Shown here: positions 1-5,738 of the stretch, piece by piece
Layout of the letters: every line of letters begins with the position of its first letter
How positions within the stretch are numbered: the first letter of the stretch is position 1
Source of the DNA: Bacteroides sp. UBA939
GTDB lineage: Bacteria > Bacteroidota > Bacteroidia > Bacteroidales > Bacteroidaceae
Length of the DNA: 7,085 bases
Assembly: GCF_002293435.1 (NCBI RefSeq)
Contig: NZ_DBDF01000125.1
Coordinates: 1-7,085 of the forward strand
Direction of reading: 5' to 3'
Notes under the pieces: generated by a model
Told to the model about the DNA's origin: nothing
Databases searched by the model: none
What the model saw: the letters and a program-made list of their open reading frames with translations, nothing else
Position numbers and translations under genes: made by a program

Positions 1-86
1 GCGAACCATCTATATCCCGTGCGAGAACCGCCTATATCCCGTGCGCAAACCGCCTATATCCCGTCCACGAACCGCATATATGCGGT
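1..86. repeat. 22-bp tandem repeat array, about four units, cut by the window edge
   Basis: Units end at 20, 42, 64 and 86, so the period is exactly 22 bp. The shared core is AACCGCCTATATCCCGT. The first unit lacks its first two bases because the window starts there, so more copies may lie upstream. The fourth unit is diverged: its core has become the perfect 16-bp palindrome ACCGCATATATGCGGT (71-86). No open frame of note crosses it. The function is unknown; it may mark an intergenic boundary or be a replication-slippage product. Confidence 0.85.
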
Positions 87-136
87 GTAAGTACCATATA
101 TAAGACATGTATGGCTCAAGTTACTCCTGATTATAG

Positions 137-150
137 CCTGCATTATTCAT
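137..150 (+). repeat. dispersed element copy A (CCTGCATTATTCAT)
   Basis: This 14-mer is identical to the first 14 bases of the hairpin element at 4766-4784. The right arm has decayed here (ATACTG instead of ATGCAGG), so the hairpin is largely lost. Related copies lie at 249-270 and 278-298 in the opposite orientation. This suggests an intergenic repeat family; that it is genome-wide is inference. Confidence 0.55.
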
Positions 151-153
151 ACT

Positions 154-195
154 GTAGTTAAAGTAGTTATCACTTCGTTAGTAGTTAAGTAGTTA
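154..195. repeat. GTAGTTA short direct repeats
   Basis: The word GTAGTTA occurs at 154-160, 163-169, 181-187 and 189-195, arranged as two similar doublets about 26-27 bp apart. Its reverse complement TAACTAC is the core word of the 22-bp array at 6755-6864 beyond the other end of the gene cluster. No coding or known regulatory role is evident. Confidence 0.6.
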
Positions 196-225
196 AAGCC
201 GATACTACCCCAACTTGTTGGCTAA

Positions 226-252
226 TAACTCCATTAACTCCTCTAACTCCTG
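226..252. repeat. 9-bp tandem repeat TAACTCCnn, three units
   Basis: TAACTCC begins at 226, 235 and 244, an exact 9-bp period. It is nearly the reverse complement of the GTAGTTA words at 154-195 (one mismatch per 7-mer), so the two blocks could pair imperfectly across the 5-bp-stem inverted repeat CCAACTTGTTGG (210-221) that lies between them. Confidence 0.65.
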
Positions 253-298
253 AGGCATGAATTATTCAGGATAGATTCCTGAAGCATAAATAATACAG
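249..298 (-). repeat. dispersed element copies B and C in tandem
   Basis: Read on the + strand, 255-270 (GCATGAATTATTCAGG) and 284-298 (GCATAAATAATACAG) both resemble GCATGAATAATGCAGG, which is the reverse complement of the hairpin element at 4766-4784, with two differences each. Each copy is preceded by CCTG (249-252 and 278-281). Between them, TTCAGG (265-270) and CCTGAA (278-283) can form a 6-bp stem. They lie just upstream of the mnmG promoter region. Confidence 0.5.
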
Positions 299-340
299 TC
301 TGAAAACACCGACCAGTGATAAGAAAAAGAAAAAAGTTAC

Positions 341-388
341 TATGTTTGTAAACGCAGAAAAGGAGTCTTTGTTTTTTTCGTAACTTTG
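341..388 (+). promoter_or_regulatory. candidate mnmG promoter region with two Bacteroides -7 boxes
   Basis: Two 8-mers fit the Bacteroides -7 consensus TAnnTTTG perfectly: TATGTTTG at 341-348 and TAACTTTG at 381-388. The second would start transcription near 393-396, giving a leader of about 20 nt to the mnmG ATG at 414. Neither box has a clear TTTG -33 element 19-21 bp upstream; the TTTG at 368-371 is only 9 bp from the proximal box. The proximal box is the better candidate because of its distance to the gene. Confidence 0.55.
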
Positions 389-413
389 CACAGTTTCCAA
401 ATACATTGAATGA

Positions 414-2288
414 ATGGATTTTAAATACGATGTTATTGTGATTGGCGCCGGACATGCCGGATGTGAAGCAGCAGCAGCAGCAGCAAACCTGGGTTCAAAG
501 ACCTGCCTTATCACCATGGATATGAATAAGATAGGACAGATGAGTTGTAATCCGGCCATTGGCGGTATTGCCAAAGGGCAAATTGTACGCGAAATAGATG
601 CCTTGGGCGGATACATGGGATTGGTAACAGACCAAACTGCAATCCAGTTTCGCATACTGAACCGTTCAAAAGGCCCTGCCATGTGGAGTCCGCGTGCGCA
701 GTGCGACCGCAACAAATTCATCTGGACTTGGCGAGAAATACTGGAGAACATTCCCAACTTACATATTTGGCAGGACACGGTACGTGAGATTCTCGTTGAA
801 GACGGTAAAATCATAGGGTTAACAACCTTGCTCGACGTAACATTCCGCGCAAAGTGTATTGTACTTACCGCAGGAACTTTCCTGAACGGATTGATGCACG
901 TAGGACGCACCCAACTTGCCGGCGGACGTATGGCAGAACCGGCATCTTATGAATTAACCGAATCCATCGCAAAACATGGCATCGAATACGGGCGCATGAA
1001 GACCGGTACTCCGGTACGCATTGACGGTCGAAGCGTGCACTATGAAGAGATGGAAACGCAAGACGGAGAAAACGATTTCCATAAATTCTCATTCATGGAT
1101 ACCAGCGTGCGGCATCTGAAACAACTGCCATGCTGGACTTGCTTCACAAACGAAGAAACACACCGCGTACTGCGCGAAGGATTGCCGGATTCTCCCCTTT
1201 TCAACGGACAAATTCAAAGCATCGGCCCACGTTACTGCCCCAGCATTGAAACCAAAATAGTAACCTTTCCCGATAAAGAGCAGCACCAGCTTTTCCTCGA
1301 ACCCGAAGGAGAAACCACACAGGAACTCTACTTAAACGGTTTCTCCTCATCACTCCCAATGGAGATTCAAATTGAAGCATTACGGAAAATCCCCGCCTTC
1401 AAAGACTTGGTCATCTACCGCCCCGGATATGCTATCGAATATGATTACTTCGACCCCACGCAACTAAAACACACGTTGGAATCGAAGAATATCGAGAATT
1501 TATTCTTTGCCGGACAAGTAAACGGCACCACCGGATATGAAGAGGCTGCCGGGCAGGGAATCGTTGCCGGTATCAATGCGCATATCAATTGCCACGGAGG
1601 CGAACCGTTTACATTAGCCCGCGACGAAGCATATATCGGCGTATTAATCGACGACTTAGTAACAAAAGGTGTAGATGAACCTTATCGCATGTTTACTTCG
1701 CGTGCAGAATACCGTATCTTGCTACGTATGGACGATGCCGACATGCGCCTCACCGAAAAGGCATGGAAGCTCGGAATTGTCAAAGCCGACCGCTACGAGC
1801 TGCTGAAACGAAAACGTGAGGCCATCAACAGTATCGTAAGCTTCACCCGCAACTACTCGATGAAACCGGCGCTAATCAATCCTGTATTGGAAACGCTGGG
1901 CACCACTCCCCTCCGCCAAGGATGCAAACTGGTAGAGCTTATAAACCGCCCGCAAGTCACCATCTACAACATGGCGGAGCACGTCGACGCCTTCCGCCGG
2001 GAGCTTGACAAAGTGACCGAAAGGAAAGAAGAAATCATTGAAGCCGCCGAGATACTGATTAAGTACGAGGGATACATCGGGCGCGAACGAATCATTGCCG
2101 ATAAGCTGGCGCGGCTGGAAAGCATCAAGATAAAAGGGAAGTTCGACTATAACTCTATCCAGTCCCTTTCCACCGAAGCCAGGCAGAAGCTGGTGAAGAT
2201 AGACCCGGAAACCATTGCCCAAGCAAGCCGAATTCCGGGAGTATCTCCAAGCGATATTAACGTTCTGCTGGTACTCTCGGGCAGATAA
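414..2288 (+). CDS. mnmG: tRNA uridine-5-carboxymethylaminomethyl modification enzyme MnmG (GidA)
   Basis: MnmG is a cytosolic FAD enzyme. With its partner MnmE (not in this window) it uses methylene-tetrahydrofolate to install the cmnm5 group on wobble U34 of certain tRNAs, which supports decoding accuracy. The 624-residue product is full length for the family (about 630). An N-terminal Rossmann FAD-binding motif VIGAGHAGCEAA spans residues 9-20. MSCNPAIGG (43-51) contains Cys45, and GPRYCPSIE (271-279) contains Cys275; these correspond to the two cysteines important in E. coli (Cys47 and Cys277). The second family signature AGQVNGTTGYEEAAGQG is at 366-382. The C-terminal helical region that contacts MnmE and tRNA is intact and ends in a typical LLVLSGR. 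The ATG at 414 is chosen because the Rossmann strand begins five residues later, as in homologues. The gene is followed after 57 nt by apt, with a parS-like site in between. Confidence 0.97.
   Translation: MDFKYDVIVIGAGHAGCEAAAAAANLGSKTCLITMDMNKIGQMSCNPAIGGIAKGQIVREIDALGGYMGLVTDQTAIQFRILNRSKGPAMWSPRAQCDRNKFIWTWREILENIPNLHIWQDTVREILVEDGKIIGLTTLLDVTFRAKCIVLTAGTFLNGLMHVGRTQLAGGRMAEPASYELTESIAKHGIEYGRMKTGTPVRIDGRSVHYEEMETQDGENDFHKFSFMDTSVRHLKQLPCWTCFTNEETHRVLREGLPDSPLFNGQIQSIGPRYCPSIETKIVTFPDKEQHQLFLEPEGETTQELYLNGFSSSLPMEIQIEALRKIPAFKDLVIYRPGYAIEYDYFDPTQLKHTLESKNIENLFFAGQVNGTTGYEEAAGQGIVAGINAHINCHGGEPFTLARDEAYIGVLIDDLVTKGVDEPYRMFTSRAEYRILLRMDDADMRLTEKAWKLGIVKADRYELLKRKREAINSIVSFTRNYSMKPALINPVLETLGTTPLRQGCKLVELINRPQVTIYNMAEHVDAFRRELDKVTERKEEIIEAAEILIKYEGYIGRERIIADKLARLESIKIKGKFDYNSIQSLSTEARQKLVKIDPETIAQASRIPGVSPSDINVLLVLSGR
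468..485 (+). repeat. (GCA)6 trinucleotide run inside mnmG
   Basis: Six consecutive GCA codons encode Ala19-Ala24 in the first helix after the FAD-binding glycines. Use of the same alanine codon six times makes an 18-bp microsatellite. Slippage by whole codons would change helix length without a frameshift. It may simply be chance codon choice in a naturally alanine-rich helix. Confidence 0.8.
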
Positions 2289-2305
2289 CGTGGAACGTTC
2301 CACGT
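2288..2305. promoter_or_regulatory. 18-bp perfect palindrome at the mnmG stop codon
   Basis: ACGTGGAACGTTCCACGT is a perfect inverted repeat with no spacer, beginning at the last base of the mnmG TAA. Its right half is shared with the parS-like 16-mer at 2296-2311, and its left half repeats the parS half-site CGTGGAAC in the opposite direction. It has no following T-tract, so it is not an intrinsic terminator. A double-stranded DNA-binding site is more likely than an RNA hairpin. Confidence 0.6.
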
Positions 2306-2311
2306 GAAACA
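2296..2311. promoter_or_regulatory. parS: parS-like ParB (Spo0J) binding site
   Basis: CGTTCCACGTGAAACA matches the B. subtilis-type chromosomal parS consensus TGTTNCACGTGAAACA at 14 of 15 defined positions; only the first base differs (C for T). The central CACGTG and the GAAACA half are perfect. parS sites are the loading sites for ParB in chromosome segregation and cluster near the replication origin. gidA/mnmG is origin-proximal in many bacteria, which fits. That ParB binds here is inference; no parA or parB gene is in the window. Confidence 0.65.
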
Positions 2312-2345
2312 ATAGAACTCAATAAACGTATTAATAACTCTGATT

Positions 2346-2870
2346 ATGAATAAAGAAACGCTTGCAAGAAGCATCCGCACAGTTCCCGACTTCCCTATAC
2401 CAGGGATTCTGTTCTACGACGTAACGACATTGTTCAAAGACCCTGCCCGCCTACAGGAGCTTTCGGACGTCATGTACGAAATGTATAAAGACAAAGGCAT
2501 TACCAAAGTCGTAGGCATTGAGTCGAGAGGTTTCATTATGGGGCCTATACTTGCCACCCGCCTGGGCGCAGGCTTCATTCCAATCCGCAAGCCGGGAAAG
2601 CTTCCGGCAGAAACTATTGAAGAAAGCTACGACAAGGAGTACGGCAAAGACACCATCCAGATACACAAAGATGCCCTGAACGAGAATGATGTAGTGCTAC
2701 TCCACGATGACCTGCTTGCCACCGGTGGAACAATGGAAGCTGCCTGCAAGCTGGTACAGAAGATGAACCCCCGGAAGGTCTACGTGAACTTCATTATTGA
2801 ACTAAAAGAACTACATGGCAGAGAGTTGTTCAGCAAGGATGTAGACATACAGTCCGTGCTTTCTTTATAG
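2346..2870 (+). CDS. apt: adenine phosphoribosyltransferase
   Basis: Apt is a cytosolic purine-salvage enzyme that makes AMP and pyrophosphate from adenine and PRPP. The 174-residue product is the normal length for the family. The N-terminal IRTVPDFPIPGILFYDVTTL (10-29) is the typical APT hood region. GIESRGFI (57-64) and RKPGKLP (81-87) are characteristic APT segments around the catalytic pocket and flexible loop. The PRPP-binding motif is VVLLHDDLLATGGT (116-129) with the acidic pair Asp121-Asp122; the usual hydrophobic position before the pair is His120. The ATG at 2346 gives the canonical N-terminus. The gene lies 57 nt after mnmG and 34 nt before uvrC, so co-transcription with both is likely. 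The gap to uvrC contains a C-rich stretch (four C, one T, seven C at 2875-2886). Confidence 0.96.
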   Translation: MNKETLARSIRTVPDFPIPGILFYDVTTLFKDPARLQELSDVMYEMYKDKGITKVVGIESRGFIMGPILATRLGAGFIPIRKPGKLPAETIEESYDKEYGKDTIQIHKDALNENDVVLLHDDLLATGGTMEAACKLVQKMNPRKVYVNFIIELKELHGRELFSKDVDIQSVLSL

Positions 2871-2904
2871 CCAACCCCTCCCCCCCGAACAGACTAAGAG
2901 AGAG

Positions 2905-4731
2905 ATGGAAAACAACCCGGAACTGAACATCAGCGAATATCTACGAGGGATTGTACTGAACCTCCCCGAAAGCCCCGGTATTTATCAATATCTAAATACC
3001 GAAGGAGTTATCATATACGTAGGCAAAGCCAAGAACCTGAAACGAAGAGTCTCCTCCTACTTCAACAAAGAGCACGAGCCGGGAAAGACAAGGATACTTG
3101 TCAGCAAGATTGCAGACATACGCTATATCGTTGTTAAGACCGAGGAAGATGCGCTACTGTTAGAGAACAATCTCATCAAGAAGTACAAGCCGCGATACAA
3201 TGTTCTCCTGAAGGACGACAAGACCTATCCTTCCATCTGCGTGCAGAACGAATACTTCCCACGGGTATTTAAAACGCGTAAAATTATACGCAACGGTTCC
3301 TCTTACTATGGGCCTTACAGCCATGTGCCTTCCATGAATGCAGTGCTCGAACTTATCAAGCACCTGTATCCGTTGCGCACCTGCAACCTCAACCTCTCGC
3401 CCGAGAACATCCGGGCAGGAAAGTTCAATGTCTGTCTGGAGTACCATATAAAGAACTGCGCAGGCCCTTGCATCGGCAAACAGTCAGCAGATGATTATAT
3501 GAAGAACATCAGCCAGATTAAGGAGATTCTTAAGGGGAACACGCAGGAGATAGAACGTATGCTCTTCCGGCTCATGCAGGAGCTTGCTGCTGAGATGAAG
3601 TTCGAAGAAGCACAAAGAGTCAAGGAGAAGTACTTGCTGATTGAAAACTACCGTGCCAAATCGGAAGTGGTAAGCAGCGTACTGCACAACATTGATGTGT
3701 TTACCATAGAAGAAGACAGCGACGAGAAGTCCGCCTTCATCAACTACCTGCACATCACGAACGGCGTCATCAACCAGGCGTTCACCTTCGAATACAAGAA
3801 ACGGCTGGACGAGACAAAAGAAGAACTCCTTTCACTGGGTATCATTGAAATGCGCGAACGCTACAAGAGCCTTTCGCGCGAAATCATCGTGCCATTTGAG
3901 ATAGACATGGAGCTGAAAGACGTCGTCTTTACCATTCCCCAACGGGGAGACAAGAAGAAACTGCTGGAGCTTTCCATCCTGAATGTGAAACAGTACAAAG
4001 CCGACCGCATGAAGCAGGCGGAGAAGCTGAATCCCGAACAACGAAGCGTGCGACTGATGAAAGAAATACAAGACGAACTGCACTTAGACCGCCTGCCCAT
4101 GCAGATAGAATGCTTCGATAACTCGAACATCCAGGGTTCAGACGCCGTGGCCGCCTGCGTAGTATTCAAGAAAGCCAAGCCTTCCAAGCAAGACTACCGG
4201 AAGTACAACATAAAGACGGTGGTAGGAGCCGATGACTACGCCTCTATGAAAGAAGTCGTCAGGCGTCGCTACCAACGCGCCATTGAGGAAGGCTCACCCC
4301 TACCCGACCTCCTTATCACCGATGGCGGCAAAGGACAAATGAGCGCCGTAAAGGAAGTTATGGACGAACTGAACCTGAACATCCCCATCGCCGGACTTGC
4401 CAAAGACGGAAAGCACCGCACGTCAGAGCTACTCTACGGTTTCCCTCCGCAGACCATCGGACTAAAGCAGAATACCCCACTCTTCCGTTTACTGACGCAG
4501 ATACAAGACGAGGTACACCGCTTTGCCATCACCTTCCACCGGGAGAAGCGAAGCAAACGTCAGATTAGCTCCGAGCTGGATGAAATAAAGGGAATCGGAG
4601 AGAAAACGAAAGCAGTTCTCCTTAAAGAGTTCAAGAGCGTGAAACGAATCAAGGAAAGCACTTTAGGGGCACTCTCCGCAGTGATAGGAGAAGCTAAAGC
4701 TAAGATTATTAAAGAGCATTTCAATGAGTAA
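2905..4731 (+). CDS. uvrC: UvrABC excinuclease subunit C
   Basis: UvrC makes the 3' and 5' incisions around damaged bases after UvrA and UvrB have located the lesion. At 608 residues it is full length. The N-terminal GIY-YIG nuclease domain shows GIY at 25-27, YVG at 38-40 and the conserved Glu87 in LLLENNLIKKY; it makes the 3' cut. Four cysteines at 160, 177, 185 and 189 correspond to those reported to hold an Fe-S cluster in E. coli UvrC. A UVR helical hairpin that binds UvrB lies at about 213-248 (FEEAQRVKEKY). The C-terminal RNase H-like domain, for the 5' cut, carries Asp405 in CFDNSN, Asp443/Asp444 in GADDYA, Asp473 in TDGGKGQ and His538 in DEVHRF. Tandem helix-hairpin-helix motifs (about 557-608, GIGEKTK) bind DNA. 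The start ATG at 2905 follows an AGAGAGAG tract. Confidence 0.97.
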   Translation: MENNPELNISEYLRGIVLNLPESPGIYQYLNTEGVIIYVGKAKNLKRRVSSYFNKEHEPGKTRILVSKIADIRYIVVKTEEDALLLENNLIKKYKPRYNVLLKDDKTYPSICVQNEYFPRVFKTRKIIRNGSSYYGPYSHVPSMNAVLELIKHLYPLRTCNLNLSPENIRAGKFNVCLEYHIKNCAGPCIGKQSADDYMKNISQIKEILKGNTQEIERMLFRLMQELAAEMKFEEAQRVKEKYLLIENYRAKSEVVSSVLHNIDVFTIEEDSDEKSAFINYLHITNGVINQAFTFEYKKRLDETKEELLSLGIIEMRERYKSLSREIIVPFEIDMELKDVVFTIPQRGDKKKLLELSILNVKQYKADRMKQAEKLNPEQRSVRLMKEIQDELHLDRLPMQIECFDNSNIQGSDAVAACVVFKKAKPSKQDYRKYNIKTVVGADDYASMKEVVRRRYQRAIEEGSPLPDLLITDGGKGQMSAVKEVMDELNLNIPIAGLAKDGKHRTSELLYGFPPQTIGLKQNTPLFRLLTQIQDEVHRFAITFHREKRSKRQISSELDEIKGIGEKTKAVLLKEFKSVKRIKESTLGALSAVIGEAKAKIIKEHFNE

Positions 4732-4765
4732 TCGCTCGTATTAATCACAGTGCAACACCACATAA

Positions 4766-4784
4766 CCTGCATTATTCATGCAGG
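4766..4784. repeat. dispersed element copy D, perfect hairpin
   Basis: CCTGCATTATTCATGCAGG has a perfect 7-bp stem (CCTGCAT/ATGCAGG) and a 5-nt loop. It has no following T-run on either strand, so a Rho-independent terminator is not supported. It shares 14 bases exactly with 137-150 and resembles 249-270 and 278-298. It is the most intact of the four copies and probably represents the ancestral form. Confidence 0.65.
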
Positions 4785-4809
4785 ATAAAAAGCATTCTTC
4801 GCCTAACAT

Positions 4810-4832
4810 CATAAAATACAAAGGATTTTATG
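4810..4832. promoter_or_regulatory. AT-rich inverted repeat upstream of the dtd promoter box
   Basis: CATAAAAT (4810-4817) and ATTTTATG (4825-4832) form a perfect 8-bp inverted repeat with a 7-nt spacer. It ends immediately before the -7 box at 4833, so it covers the -33 region of that candidate promoter. It could be an operator or a weak hairpin behind uvrC. It has no poly-T tail. Confidence 0.4.
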
Positions 4833-4840
4833 TACATTTG
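4833..4840 (+). promoter_or_regulatory. candidate Bacteroides -7 box for the dtd-mazG-like-deoC unit
   Basis: TACATTTG fits TAnnTTTG exactly. No TTTG lies 19-21 bp upstream. Transcription would begin around 4845-4848, essentially at the ATG of the small ORF at 4845 and about 105 nt before dtd. The 219-nt gap between uvrC and dtd makes a separate promoter for the downstream three genes plausible. Confidence 0.45.
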
Positions 4841-4844
4841 TTCC

Positions 4845-4928
4845 ATGAAATCAAGAAACTATTTACCCATCCCGCTGTTCCTCCTTGTTCCGCTCACGAT
4901 GTTGGGACAGCCTGCACCAAAAACATAA
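4845..4928 (+). CDS. small ORF, 27 residues, signal-peptide-like; possible leader peptide or gene remnant
   Basis: The frame begins MKSRNYLPIPLFLLVPLTML, a charged start followed by a hydrophobic core, then GQPAPKT and a stop. This has the shape of a Sec signal peptide with a cleavage-like region but no mature protein. It lies 5 nt after the TACATTTG box, so its mRNA would be leaderless or nearly so. It ends 22 nt before dtd. It could be a leader peptide, a genuine small secreted or membrane protein, a decayed gene whose body is gone, or chance. I recognise no family. A second tiny frame (4934-4954, six residues) overlaps the dtd start codon. Confidence 0.3.
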   Translation: MKSRNYLPIPLFLLVPLTMLGQPAPKT

Positions 4929-4950
4929 AAATTATGATAACCGAAAGAGC

Positions 4951-5403
4951 ATGAGAGCAGTCATACAACGCACCGGACACGCATCCGTTACAATCAACGG
5001 AACCTGTAAATCCGCCATAGGAAAAGGACTTCTGATACTGGTAGGGATAGAGGAAACAGACAGCCGGGAAGACATCGACTGGCTCTGCAAGAAGATTGTC
5101 AACCTGCGCATCTTCGATGACGAGAACGGAGTAATGAACAAATCAATCCTTGATATCAACGGCGAGATACTGGTTATCAGCCAGTTCACCCTGCACGCAT
5201 CGACCAGGAAAGGCAATCGCCCCTCTTACATACGAGCCGCCAAACCGGAAGTTTCTATCCCGCTCTACGAACAATTCTGTAAAGAACTGAGCATCGCATC
5301 AGGCAAAGAGATAGGCACCGGCGAATTTGGCGCCGACATGAAAGTAGAACTATTGAATGATGGTCCCGTTACCATCTGTATGGATACAAAAAACAAAGAA
5401 TGA
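4951..5403 (+). CDS. dtd: D-aminoacyl-tRNA deacylase
   Basis: Dtd is a cytosolic homodimeric proofreading enzyme that hydrolyses D-aminoacyl-tRNA, and also glycine mischarged on tRNA-Ala, keeping D-residues out of protein. The product starts MRAVIQRTGHASV, the standard N-terminus, so I take the ATG at 4951. The same frame is open further upstream, to an ATG at 4885, but those 22 extra residues have no family resemblance. The two signature motifs are present: SQFTLHAST (77-85) and NDGPVTICMD (136-145) with the Gly-Pro pair (138-139) that gives the cross-subunit chiral selectivity. The length of 150 residues is normal. A weak AAAGAG precedes the start. The stop codon overlaps the next gene's start (ATGA), which suggests translational coupling. 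Confidence 0.95.
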   Translation: MRAVIQRTGHASVTINGTCKSAIGKGLLILVGIEETDSREDIDWLCKKIVNLRIFDDENGVMNKSILDINGEILVISQFTLHASTRKGNRPSYIRAAKPEVSIPLYEQFCKELSIASGKEIGTGEFGADMKVELLNDGPVTICMDTKNKE

Positions 5404-5738
5404 TGACGTTAGAAGAAGCTCAGAATCAAGTAGATAACTGGATCAAAGAATACGGTGTACGCTACTTCAGCGAACTCACCAACATGGCCATCCTTACCGA
5501 AGAAGTAGGCGAACTGGCAAGAGTCATGTCCCGTAAATACGGCGACCAATCCTTTAAGGAAGGCGAAAAAGACAATATTGAAGAAGAAATCGCGGATATC
5601 CTCTGGGTGCTTCTCTGTATTGCCAACCAAACAGGCGTAAACCTCACGGAAGCATTTGCACACAGTCTGGAAAAGAAAACAAAACGGGATAATACCCGTC
5701 ATATCAATAATCCTAAATTGAAGAATCATGGAGAATAA
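5400..5738 (+). CDS. MazG-like nucleotide pyrophosphohydrolase
   Basis: This 112-residue protein belongs to the all-alpha NTP pyrophosphohydrolase (MazG-like) superfamily. The Mg-binding signature is visible: EEVGE gives Glu35 and Glu38, and after 24 residues EIAD gives Glu63 and Asp66, matching ExxE-(12-28)-ExxD. It carries a single MazG-like domain. Members hydrolyse NTPs or dNTPs to monophosphates plus pyrophosphate; the actual substrate cannot be read from sequence. The start could be the ATG at 5400 (overlapping the dtd stop by 4 nt) or the adjacent ATG at 5403, which gives MTLEEAQ. The end overlaps deoC by 11 nt. Tight packing between dtd and deoC suggests one translationally coupled unit. 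A role in clearing damaged or excess nucleotides is inference from the family. Confidence 0.9.
   Translation: MMTLEEAQNQVDNWIKEYGVRYFSELTNMAILTEEVGELARVMSRKYGDQSFKEGEKDNIEEEIADILWVLLCIANQTGVNLTEAFAHSLEKKTKRDNTRHINNPKLKNHGE

Noticed and set aside
1..86. CRISPR array
   Set aside because: The 22-bp units are contiguous with no unique spacers, and no cas gene is nearby. The same applies to 6755-6864.
342..383. 13-codon plus-strand frame ahead of mnmG
   Set aside because: It starts inside one -7-like box and ends inside the other. If the proximal promoter is used it is not transcribed, and it has no supporting signal.
1872..2312. 146-codon minus-strand open frame over the end of mnmG
   Set aside because: It is a shadow of mnmG codon usage. 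It would need a TTG start inside the parS-like site and has no family-like motif.
3861..4187. 108-codon minus-strand open frame inside uvrC
   Set aside because: It lies opposite a strongly conserved UvrC domain and its composition (runs of Ser and Phe) is what antisense of Lys/Glu-rich coding sequence gives.
4766..4790. Rho-independent terminator after uvrC
   Set aside because: The stem is followed by ATAAAAAG on the plus strand and TTATGTGG on the minus strand; neither gives the required T-run. The sequence also recurs as a dispersed element.
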